From contig NZ_JOIY01000010.1 in the NCBI RefSeq assembly GCF_000720185.1, positions 248,001-312,000 on the forward strand: a stretch of 64,000 nucleotides of DNA, written 5' to 3'. This stretch comes from Streptomyces sp. NRRL S-340. Lineage in GTDB: Bacteria > Actinomycetota > Actinomycetes > Streptomycetales > Streptomycetaceae. The stretch's first letter is position 1, and each line of letters starts with the position of its first letter. A program made the translations under genes and the position numbers. Below, piece after piece: positions 56,802 to 64,000 of this stretch. The notes under the pieces are model-generated. The model did no database searches. It was given only the letters and a program-made list of their open reading frames with translations, and was not told the origin of the DNA.

Positions 56802-59071
56802 GCGCCGCTCCTCCGGCTTCCCCTGCTTCCCCGGCGGCGCGGGCGCCTGCGGGTGTCACGGTTGCCCGTGGAGGTGTTGGTGGTCGCGGGTGTCTGCTGG
56901 CCGTCGGGGGCGGTGGTGGTGCCCTGCTCGGCGACCTGCTTGGCGATCTTCTCCTGGTCCTTGGCCGGGTCGCCGGGGATCTTCGGGGCGGGGATGGTGC
57001 CGTCGGGCTGGATCTTCGGCAGGCTCGTCTGCGGCGTGGGCAGCAGGGCCTTGCGGTTGTCGACGGAGCCGTCGGCCTGCACGCCGTACAGGGCGCTGTA
57101 GATGTTGCGCACGGCCTCACCGGAGGCGCCGGAGCCGGTACCGGCCTGGGCGATGGTCATGATGACCGTGTAGTCCTTGGTGTAGGTGGCGAGCCAGGAC
57201 GTGGTCTGCTTGCCGTAGACCTCGGCGGTACCGGTCTTGGCGTGCAGCGGGATCTTGTCCTGCGGCCAGCCGTTGAACTTCCAGGCGGCGGTACCGCGCG
57301 TGGCGACGCCCGCGAGCGCCTGGTCCATCATGTCGCGGGTGGCCTTGGTGATGGGCAGCCTGCCGTGCGCCTGGGGCTTGATCTCGGTGACGTGCTTGCC
57401 GTCGGGGCTGATGACGGCCTTGCCGATGGTCGGGGTGTACATGGTGCCGCCGTTGGAGATCGCGCCGTAGATCACGGCCTCCTGGATCGGGGTGAGCAGG
57501 GTGTCGCCCTGGCCGATGGAGTAGTTGATCTCGTCACCCTCGCGCATCTTGTTGCCTTCGAGGCAGTTCTCGTATGCGATCTTCTCGACGTAGGTGCCGT
57601 TCTTCTTGCCGGACTTGCACCAGGCGTCCTTGTTGGCCTCCCAGTAGCGCTGCTTCCACTGGCGGTCGGGGACGCGGCCGGTGACCTCGTTGGGCAGGTC
57701 GATGCCGGTCTCCTTGCCGAGGCCGAACTGGTGGGCGGTCTTGAAGAACCAGTCCTTGGGCCGGCCCTTCTTCGGGTTGATCCCGCCGTCCTTCTTCCAC
57801 TCGCTGTCCGCGAGACCGTAGAAGACGGTGTCGCAGGAGACCTCCAGGGCGCGGCCGAGGGTGATGTCGCCGAAGTTCTCGCCCTCGAAGTTCTTGAAGG
57901 TCTGGCCGCCGACCGAGTAGGAGCTGGTGCACGGGTAGGCGCCGTTGAAGTCGTAGCCGGCCTGGACCGCGGCGGCCGTGGAGACCACCTTGAAGGTCGA
58001 GCCGGGCGCGGACTGACCCTGTATGGCGCGGTTCAGCAGCGGGTAGTCGGAGTTCTTCCCGGTGAGCTTGGCGTAGTCCTTGGCGGAGATGCCGCCGACC
58101 CAGACGTTGGGGTCGTACGTCGGCGCGGACGCCATGGCGACGACCCGGCCGGTCTTGGCCTCCATGACGACGACGGCGCCGGAGTCGGCCTTGTAGTTGG
58201 TGCCGGTGATGCTGTCGTACTGCCGGCGTGCGGCCTTCATGGCCTTGTCCAGCTCGTACTCGGAGACCCGCTGGACGCGCGCGTCGATGCTGGTGACCAG
58301 GTTCGAACCGGGCTCGGCCGCGTCCGACTTGGCCTTGCCGATGACCCGGCCGAGGTTGTCGACCTCGTAGCGGGTGACGCCGGCCTTGCCGCGCAGTTCC
58401 TTGTCGTACTGCCGCTCGAGCCCGGAGCGGCCGACCATGTCGGAGCGCAGGTAGGGCGAGGAGGTGTCCTTGGCCCGCTGGATCTCGTCGTCGGTGACGG
58501 GCGAGAGGTAGCCGAGGACCTGCGCGGTGTTGGACTTGCCGGGGCCCGCGTAGCGGCGCACGGCCTCGGGCTCGGCGGTGATGCCGGGGAAGTCCTCGGC
58601 GCGCTCGCGGATCTGCAGGGCCTGCTTGGGCGTGGCCTCGTCGGTGAGCGGGATGGGCTGGTAGGGCGAACCGTTCCAGCAGGGCTGCGGGGTCTTGGCG
58701 TCGCACAGCCGGACCTTCTGCTGGATCTCCTGCGGGTCCATGCCGAGGACGCCGGCGAGCTTGGTGAGGACCGCCTTGCCGTCGTCCTTCTGCTTGAGCA
58801 GGTCGGTGCGGGAGGCGGAGACCACCAGGCGGGTCTCGTTGTCGGCCAGCGGCACGCCGCGGGCGTCCAGGATGGAGCCGCGCGTGGCGGGCTGGACGAC
58901 CTGCTGGACGTGGTTGCCGGACGCCTCCTTCTGGTAGTGGGCGCCCTCTCGGATCTGGAGGTACCACAGCCGGCCGCCGAGGGTGCCGAGCAGGGAGAGG
59001 ACGAGGATCTGGATGACGACGAGCCGGGTCTGGACCCGTGGGGTCCGGCCGGTCTCGGGAATGTTGGTCAC
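56798..59071 (-). CDS. mrdA: Penicillin-binding protein 2 (class B transpeptidase)
   Basis: The 757-residue protein has an N-terminal membrane helix (about 17-37), a PBP dimerisation domain with the R1 motif TRGSILDARG near 65, and a transpeptidase domain with active-site APGSTFK near 360, YSIGQGD near 515 and KTGTAE near 611. A disordered Pro/Thr/Arg tail of about 90 residues extends into the cytoplasm-distal end. It crosslinks the glycan made by RodA. Confidence 0.95.
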   Translation of the reverse strand: MTNIPETGRTPRVQTRLVVIQILVLSLLGTLGGRLWYLQIREGAHYQKEASGNHVQQVVQPATRGSILDARGVPLADNETRLVVSASRTDLLKQKDDGKAVLTKLAGVLGMDPQEIQQKVRLCDAKTPQPCWNGSPYQPIPLTDEATPKQALQIRERAEDFPGITAEPEAVRRYAGPGKSNTAQVLGYLSPVTDDEIQRAKDTSSPYLRSDMVGRSGLERQYDKELRGKAGVTRYEVDNLGRVIGKAKSDAAEPGSNLVTSIDARVQRVSEYELDKAMKAARRQYDSITGTNYKADSGAVVVMEAKTGRVVAMASAPTYDPNVWVGGISAKDYAKLTGKNSDYPLLNRAIQGQSAPGSTFKVVSTAAAVQAGYDFNGAYPCTSSYSVGGQTFKNFEGENFGDITLGRALEVSCDTVFYGLADSEWKKDGGINPKKGRPKDWFFKTAHQFGLGKETGIDLPNEVTGRVPDRQWKQRYWEANKDAWCKSGKKNGTYVEKIAYENCLEGNKMREGDEINYSIGQGDTLLTPIQEAVIYGAISNGGTMYTPTIGKAVISPDGKHVTEIKPQAHGRLPITKATRDMMDQALAGVATRGTAAWKFNGWPQDKIPLHAKTGTAEVYGKQTTSWLATYTKDYTVIMTIAQAGTGSGASGEAVRNIYSALYGVQADGSVDNRKALLPTPQTSLPKIQPDGTIPAPKIPGDPAKDQEKIAKQVAEQGTTTAPDGQQTPATTNTSTGNRDTRRRPRRRGSRGSRRSGA

Positions 59072-59154
59072 TGGTGCTGCCTCCCCCTCTCAGTGTGCGG
59101 ACGCGTCGTGTCCGGCGCAGCCGTGGGACCCACCGCCGTTCAACCGCCGTGCTG

Positions 59155-59829
59155 TCACAGGCGCTTGACCCCCTTGATGCGGCCCACCCGGGTGGTGCGG
59201 GTGCGGGCCTTCGTCTTCAGACCGCCGAGCGCGCCGCGCTGGCCGCCGATGCGCAGTCCGGTGCCGGAGGAGAGCCAGCCCGAGGAGATGTCGGACTTCT
59301 TGGCCGAACCGGCCTCGGCGAGCGGGTCGTTCTCGGCGCGCCGGGCCAGCGCCATGATGCCGGGGACCACGAACGGCGCGAGCAGCAGGTCGTAGACGGC
59401 GGCGCTGATCAGCAGGCCGGGCAGGCCGACGTGGCGGGCGGCGGTGTCGCCGACGAGGGCGCCGACCCCGGCGTACAGCAGGGTGGAGCCGATGGCGGCG
59501 GCGACCACCACGGCCATCGGGCCGGTGGCCGACCTGACCTGGCCGGTCTCGGGCTTGATGAGTCCGGCGAGGTAGCCGATGACGCACAGCACGAGGGCGT
59601 AGCGCCCGGCGGCGTGGTCGGCGGGCGGGGCGAGGTCGGCGAGGAGGCCGGCGCCGAAGCCGACGAGGCAGCCGCCGACGTGGCCGTAGACCATGGCCAG
59701 GCCGAGCACGGTGAGCAGCAGCAGGTCGGGGACGGCGCCGGGCAGGTGCAGCCGGGCCAGGACGCTCACCTGGATCACCAGGGCGACGACGACCAGCACG
59801 GTGGAGAGCAGGATCCGGTTGAGACGCAT
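59155..59829 (-). CDS. mreD: Rod shape-determining protein MreD
   Basis: The 224-residue polytopic protein has five to six membrane helices (from residue 5) and ends with a basic 50-residue cytoplasmic tail, longer than in E. coli MreD. It starts 17 bases after mreC. It links MreC, PBP2 and RodA in the membrane. Confidence 0.9.
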   Translation of the reverse strand: MRLNRILLSTVLVVVALVIQVSVLARLHLPGAVPDLLLLTVLGLAMVYGHVGGCLVGFGAGLLADLAPPADHAAGRYALVLCVIGYLAGLIKPETGQVRSATGPMAVVVAAAIGSTLLYAGVGALVGDTAARHVGLPGLLISAAVYDLLLAPFVVPGIMALARRAENDPLAEAGSAKKSDISSGWLSSGTGLRIGGQRGALGGLKTKARTRTTRVGRIKGVKRL

Positions 59830-59846
59830 GGGGACTTTTCTCGCTC

Positions 59847-60860
59847 CTACTGCTGCTGGCCGTCGGTGGACTGCGCGTCGGGCCCGCCGGTGGTGCCGGT
59901 GTCGGGCAGGCCCGTGGTGCCGTCCCCGGAGCGGCCGGCGGTGTTCGCGTCGGCGGAGGGGGTGACGGTCACGGTGACGGTGGGCGTCGGGGTCGGCTTG
60001 GGCTTGGGCGGCAGGACCGTGTCGCGCGGATCCTTCTTCGGGGCCTGGACGACGACGCCGACGACGTCCAGCTTGCTGAAGCCGACGTACGGGGTGACGT
60101 AGACGGTGCGGGTCAGGTCGCCGCCGGAGGGGTCGACGCGGGAGACCACACCGACCGGGACGCCGGGCACGAACGGCTTGTCGGACTGCGAGCCGAAGGT
60201 GATGAGCCGGTCGCCCTTCTTCACCTCCGCCTTGCCGTTGAGGAGCTGGACGCGCATCGGGCGGTCGCCCTGGCCGGAGGCGAAGCCGAGTTCGTCGCTG
60301 CCCTCCATGCGGGTGCCGACGGTGAAGTCGGGGTCGTTGGCGAGCAGGACGGTCGCCGAGTCGGGGCCGACGGTGGTGACGCGGCCGACGAGTCCGTCGC
60401 CGTTGAGGACGGTCATGTCGCGGCGGATGCCGTCGTTCGAGCCGGCGTCGATGGTGATGGTCCAGGAGAAGCCCTGCGCGGCTCCTATGGCGATGACCTG
60501 GGCGCCCTTGATGCCGTACTGGCCCTGGCCGGCCAGCTTCAGCATCCTGTCCAGCTGGCCCAGGCGGCTGCGGGTGCGGTCGTCGCTGCCGAGCTTGGCC
60601 TTGAGCGCCGCGTTCTCCTTCTCCAGCGCGGCGAGCCGGTCGTGGCGGTCGCCGGAGTCGCGGACCGCGGAGACCGCGTTGCCGACCGGGTCCACCGCCC
60701 CCGACACGCCGTTCTCGATCGGGCCGAAGACGGTGGCGGCGGCGCGCCGGGCGCCGTCCACCGGGGAGTTCTCCCCGCCGCGGATGTCCACCGTGATCAG
60801 CGCGAACGCTACGGCGATCAGCAGCACCAGGAGCAGCCGGCTCTCTTTCGTGTCCCTCAC
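59847..60860 (-). CDS. mreC: Rod shape-determining protein MreC
   Basis: The 337-residue protein has one membrane helix (about 9-27), a coiled coil (about 65-90, LAALEKENAALKAKL) and the two-barrel MreC domain (about 110-265). A disordered Pro/Thr-rich tail follows, with a PTPTVTVTVTPS repeat. The GTG at 60860 (MRDTKESRL) was chosen to put the helix at the N-terminus; an extension to 60929 is open but lacks a ribosome site. Confidence 0.92.
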   Translation of the reverse strand: MRDTKESRLLLVLLIAVAFALITVDIRGGENSPVDGARRAAATVFGPIENGVSGAVDPVGNAVSAVRDSGDRHDRLAALEKENAALKAKLGSDDRTRSRLGQLDRMLKLAGQGQYGIKGAQVIAIGAAQGFSWTITIDAGSNDGIRRDMTVLNGDGLVGRVTTVGPDSATVLLANDPDFTVGTRMEGSDELGFASGQGDRPMRVQLLNGKAEVKKGDRLITFGSQSDKPFVPGVPVGVVSRVDPSGGDLTRTVYVTPYVGFSKLDVVGVVVQAPKKDPRDTVLPPKPKPTPTPTVTVTVTPSADANTAGRSGDGTTGLPDTGTTGGPDAQSTDGQQQ

Positions 60861-61024
60861 GTGCGGCGGCCGTGCCCTTCCTCGTAGGAATTCGGGTGGC
60901 CCCTGGAGAACGCCGGTGGCGAAGCGCAAACCCGAGGGGCCCGTTCGTGGGAGCTTATGCCTCTATATCAACGATCCGCCGTACGAGAGGAGATCATCTC
61001 GTACGGCGGAATCGAAAAGCTGCG

Positions 61025-62044
61025 TCATCGGCGCGGCTGGGCGTCCAGGACCTGCTGCAGCGCCTCGAACTCCTCGACGCACTTTCCGGAGCCGAGCGCC
61101 ACGCTGTCCAGCGGGTCCTCGGCGATGTGGATCGGCATGCCGGTCTCCCGGCGCAGCCGCTCGTCCAGGCCGCGCAGCAGCGCGCCGCCGCCGGTCAGCA
61201 CGATGCCCCGGTCCATGATGTCGCCGGACAGCTCCGGCGGGCACTTGTCGAGGGTCGTCTTGACGGCGTCGACGATCGCGTTGACCGGTTCCTCGATCGC
61301 CTTGCGGACCTCGGCGGCCGAGATGACGACGGTCTTGGGCAGGCCGGAGACGAGGTCCCGGCCGCGGATCTCGGTGTGCTCGTCGGCGTCGAGTTCGTAC
61401 GCGGAACCGATCGTGATCTTGATCTGCTCGGCCGTGCGCTCGCCCAGCAGAAGGCTGTACTCCTTCTTGACGTGCTGGATGATCGCGTTGTCCAGTTCGT
61501 CGCCCGCGACGCGGATGGACTGGGCGGTGACGATGCCGCCGAGCGAGATGACCGCGACCTCCGTGGTGCCGCCGCCGATGTCCACCACCATGTTGCCCGT
61601 GGCCTCGTGGACCGGCAGGCCGGAGCCGATGGCCGCGGCCATGGGCTCCTCGATGATGTGCACCTGGCGGGCGCCGGCCTGCGAGGAGGCCTCGATGACC
61701 GCGCGGCGCTCGACGCCGGTGATGCCGGAGGGCACGCAGACCACGACCCGCGGACGAGCCAGATACCGCCGCTTGTGGATCTTCAGGATGAAGTAGCGGA
61801 GCATGCGCTCGGTGATCTCGAAGTCCGCGATGACGCCGTCCTTGAGCGGGCGCACGGCGACGATGTTGCCGGGCGTGCGCCCGATCATCTTCTTCGCCTC
61901 GGCGCCGACCGCGAGGATGCCACCGGTGTTCGTGTTGATCGCGACGACGGACGGCTCGTTGAGTACGATCCCGCGACCCCTGACGTACACCAGCGTGTTG
62001 GCGGTCCCGAGGTCGACAGCCATGTCACGGCCGATGAACGACAT
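61025..62044 (-). CDS. mreB: Actin-like cytoskeletal protein MreB
   Basis: The 339-residue protein has the actin-fold phosphate loops [11 protein letters not shown] near 10 and [16 protein letters not shown] near 160, and the adenosine motif [10 protein letters not shown] near 290. The ATG at 62044 (MSFIGRD) is preceded by GGGGA at five bases; an ATG four codons earlier is possible. In Streptomyces MreB acts in spore-wall formation. Confidence 0.96.
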   Translation of the reverse strand: MSFIGRDMAVDLGTANTLVYVRGRGIVLNEPSVVAINTNTGGILAVGAEAKKMIGRTPGNIVAVRPLKDGVIADFEITERMLRYFILKIHKRRYLARPRVVVCVPSGITGVERRAVIEASSQAGARQVHIIEEPMAAAIGSGLPVHEATGNMVVDIGGGTTEVAVISLGGIVTAQSIRVAGDELDNAIIQHVKKEYSLLLGERTAEQIKITIGSAYELDADEHTEIRGRDLVSGLPKTVVISAAEVRKAIEEPVNAIVDAVKTTLDKCPPELSGDIMDRGIVLTGGGALLRGLDERLRRETGMPIHIAEDPLDSVALGSGKCVEEFEALQQVLDAQPRR

Positions 62045-62381
62045 TGAGTTCCCCATCAGGATTCGTCTGGCCTTCCCTGAGAGCTTTTGAGGGCATTTCA
62101 GGTACGGCGAGGTGGGTGCTGTGACGTGAAGGCTTCCATCGTAAACGCGCCTGCACGAACACTGCGCGAGGGTCTTCGCCATTGTCAGCAGATGGCGTAC
62201 CGCCTCGCTTGTGGAGACGGCCCATCGGGGGCACGCGTTCCCCCGATCGGCACCGGGTATGCCGATGGGCGGCCGGATGCGGACGGCCGCCCAGGTCAGG
62301 CGGTCAGATGAACTGACGGTACGTCAGAAAGGGTGAGCGGGGAGCCGGTGCCGGGGTCTCCCCCGGGCCGGCGCCCCCGGC
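62045..62381. other. Spacer between ndk and mreB
   Basis: The 337 bases should carry the mreB promoter on the minus strand and the ndk terminator. GC-rich inverted repeats (gagccgg at 62341 with ccggctc at the ndk stop) could serve as the terminator. I could not assign a promoter with confidence. No protein gene is seen. Confidence 0.45.
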
Positions 62382-62795
62382 TCAGCCGCGGCCGGGGAAG
62401 AAGATCTTCACCTCGCGCTCGGCGGACTCCTCGGAGTCCGAGGCGTGGATCAGGTTCTCCCGCACGATCACGCCGTAGTCACCGCGGATCGAACCGGGCG
62501 CGGCGGCGATCGGGTCGGTCGGACCGGCCAGGGCACGCACGCCCTCGATGACCCGCTCACCCTCGACGATCATGGCCACGACCGGACCGGAGGCCATGAA
62601 CGCCACCAGCGGCTCGTAGAACGGCTTGCCCTTGTGCTCGCCGTAGTGCTGCTCCAGCGTGTCCTGGTCCAGGGTGCGCAGCTCCAGCGCGGTGATCTGC
62701 CAGCCGGCCTTGCGCTCGATACGGCTGATGATCTCGCCGGTCAGGCCACGACGGACCGCGTCGGGCTTGAGGAGGACGAGGGTGCGCTGGGTCAC
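62382..62795 (-). CDS. ndk: Nucleoside diphosphate kinase
   Basis: Ndk transfers the gamma-phosphate between nucleotides. The 137-residue protein has the ATP-site start RTLVLLKPDAVRRGL and the active His in NLIHASDS near 116. Length and sequence are standard. Confidence 0.97.
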   Translation of the reverse strand: MTQRTLVLLKPDAVRRGLTGEIISRIERKAGWQITALELRTLDQDTLEQHYGEHKGKPFYEPLVAFMASGPVVAMIVEGERVIEGVRALAGPTDPIAAAPGSIRGDYGVIVRENLIHASDSEESAEREVKIFFPGRG

Positions 62796-62850
62796 GATGG
62801 ACTCCTTCTGCTGTACAGATGTGCGGTGGCACGACCCTACAAGGTCTCCG

Positions 62851-63267
62851 TCACACAGCGTCAGCCGAGGCGGAGCCGGCCCCGGCGGCCGGCGTGGCCC
62901 GCGCGGCCCCGGCCGGCTCGGCGCCCTCGGCCTCGGCGGCCTGGGCGGCGAATCTCGCCTTCGCCGCGTCGATCTTCCGGCCGAAGTGCACCGACGCCCA
63001 CCACAGCCCGGCGAACACCGCGCCCAGGAAGTACATCACCGGCACGACGAACCCGGAGGCGATCAGCGCGATCTGCAGCGCCCAGCCGAGCGCCACCCCG
63101 CCGGGCCGGTTCAGCATCCCGCACAGCAGCACGCACAGCACCATCGCGATGCCGCTGACCGTCCACACGGTCGACATGGACAGGTCCGGGTCCTTCATCG
63201 CGACCAGCGCGGCGAAGCCGATGACGAAGAACTCACCGATCAGAGTCGAGGAACACAGCGTACGCAC
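62851..63267 (-). CDS. DUF4233 membrane protein
   Basis: The 138-residue protein has four short hydrophobic segments (about 8-22, 33-50, 56-72, 76-92) and an Ala-rich cytoplasmic tail. It starts six bases past the folC stop, and in actinobacteria the family is typically found between folC and ndk. Function unknown. Confidence 0.88.
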   Translation of the reverse strand: MRTLCSSTLIGEFFVIGFAALVAMKDPDLSMSTVWTVSGIAMVLCVLLCGMLNRPGGVALGWALQIALIASGFVVPVMYFLGAVFAGLWWASVHFGRKIDAAKARFAAQAAEAEGAEPAGAARATPAAGAGSASADAV

Positions 63268-63273
63268 GGAAAG

Positions 63274-64000
63274 TCAGCCCCTCCCGAGGAGCAGTCGGGC
63301 CTCACCGACGGTGATGACGGAACCGGTGACGAGCACACCGCCGCCGGAGAACTCGCCCTCCTCCTCGGCGAGCGTGATCGCCGCCTCCAGCGCGTCCGGC
63401 AGCCGCGGCTCCACCTGGACCCGCTCCTCGCCGAACACCTCCACGGCGACCGCGGCCAGCTCGTCGGCGTCCATCGCGCGGTGGCTGGAGTTCTGCGTGA
63501 CCACGACCTCCGCGAAGATCGGCTCGAACGCCTCCAGCAGACCGCGCACGTTCTTGTCGCCGCTCGCCCCGACCACACCGATCAGCCGGCTGAAGTCGAA
63601 CGCCTCCCGCACCGCCTCGGCCGTGACCTGCGCGCCCGCCGGATTGTGCGCGGCGTCCAGCACCACGGTCGGCGACCGGCGCACGACCTCCATCCGGCCC
63701 GGCGAGCTGACCGACGCGAACGCCTTGCGGACCGTCTCCGCGTCCAGCGGCTCCGCGCGCTGCGCGCCCACCCCGAAGAAGGCCTCCACGGCGGCGAGCG
63801 CCACGGCCGCGTTGTGCGCCTGGTGCGCACCGTGCAGCGGCAGGTACACCTCCGGGTACTCGCCGCCCAGACCGCGCAGCGTCATCAGCTGCCCGCCCAC
63901 GGCCACCTGCCGCGCCACGACACCGAACTCCAGCCCCTCACGGGCCACCGTGGCGTTGACCTCCACGGACTTCTTCAGCAGCACCTGCGCCGCGTCCACC
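63274..64000 (-). CDS. folC: Dihydrofolate/folylpolyglutamate synthase, C-terminal part (runs off window)
   Basis: The visible 241 residues carry the Mur-ligase-type C-terminal half: LPLHGAHQAHNAAVALAAVE, then VVLDAAHNPAGA and GASGDKNVRGLLEAF. FolC adds glutamate to folates. The gene continues beyond base 64000, so the ATP-binding N-terminal half is not seen. Confidence 0.95.
   Translation of the reverse strand, partial: VDAAQVLLKKSVEVNATVAREGLEFGVVARQVAVGGQLMTLRGLGGEYPEVYLPLHGAHQAHNAAVALAAVEAFFGVGAQRAEPLDAETVRKAFASVSSPGRMEVVRRSPTVVLDAAHNPAGAQVTAEAVREAFDFSRLIGVVGASGDKNVRGLLEAFEPIFAEVVVTQNSSHRAMDADELAAVAVEVFGEERVQVEPRLPDALEAAITLAEEEGEFSGGGVLVTGSVITVGEARLLLGRG

Overview
The window is high-GC DNA with the codon use and gene content of a Streptomyces chromosome. 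The markers are the comEA-comEC / leuS / rsfS-nadD / proA-proB / obg-rpmA-rplU / rne / rodA-pbp2-mreDCB / ndk-folC order. Nearly all housekeeping genes lie on the minus strand. Starts were adjusted by hand using ribosome binding sites, overlaps and family lengths; they are stated per gene.

Region by region. 1-6.1 kb: comEC and comEA (DNA uptake-type proteins, overlapping ATGA), a DegV lipid-binding protein and a membrane-anchored helical protein. 6.2-9.3 kb: leuS preceded by what looks like a complete attenuator: a 12-codon peptide with three consecutive Leu codons, then an intrinsic terminator. 9.5-10.6 kb: two identical tRNA-Ala(GGC) genes bracketing two tiny zinc-ribbon genes. 11-14.9 kb: nadD, an LCP-like/LytR_C protein, rsfS and a histidine phosphatase. 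15-18.3 kb: small membrane proteins, an M48 protease and two paralogous anchored proteins. 18.4-21.6 kb: proA and proB.

21.9-34.7 kb is accessory or cell-surface DNA: a 1123-residue Ala-rich coiled-coil protein with ALF repeats and a hydrophobic C-terminus, followed by a four-helix membrane protein; a secreted protein; a trypsin-like/FG-GAP protein whose catalytic His is replaced; and a three-gene exopolysaccharide cluster with two Stealth phosphotransferases, one fused to a GT4 glycosyltransferase. 34.9-42 kb returns to the core: obg, rpmA, rplU and a very long RNase E/G.

43.4-53.6 kb is the most unusual part. It is an island that separates the TIGR03936 gene (42.2-43.0 kb) from its usual partner, the B12-binding-type radical SAM gene (53.6-55.5 kb), whose 3' end is damaged and duplicated. 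The island holds one complete and one decayed copy of a type VII secretion-associated cassette (helical partner, WXG/PE-like protein, mycosin, helical protein, DUF1023 alpha/beta hydrolase, lipoprotein) plus fragments of a third. Both copies carry the same palindrome, TGAGTACnnGTACTCA, upstream of the first gene. The hydrolase-lipoprotein pair resembles an effector-immunity pair. 55.6-62 kb is the elongation/spore-wall cluster rodA, pbp2, mreD, mreC, mreB. The window ends with ndk, a DUF4233 gene and the 3' part of folC.
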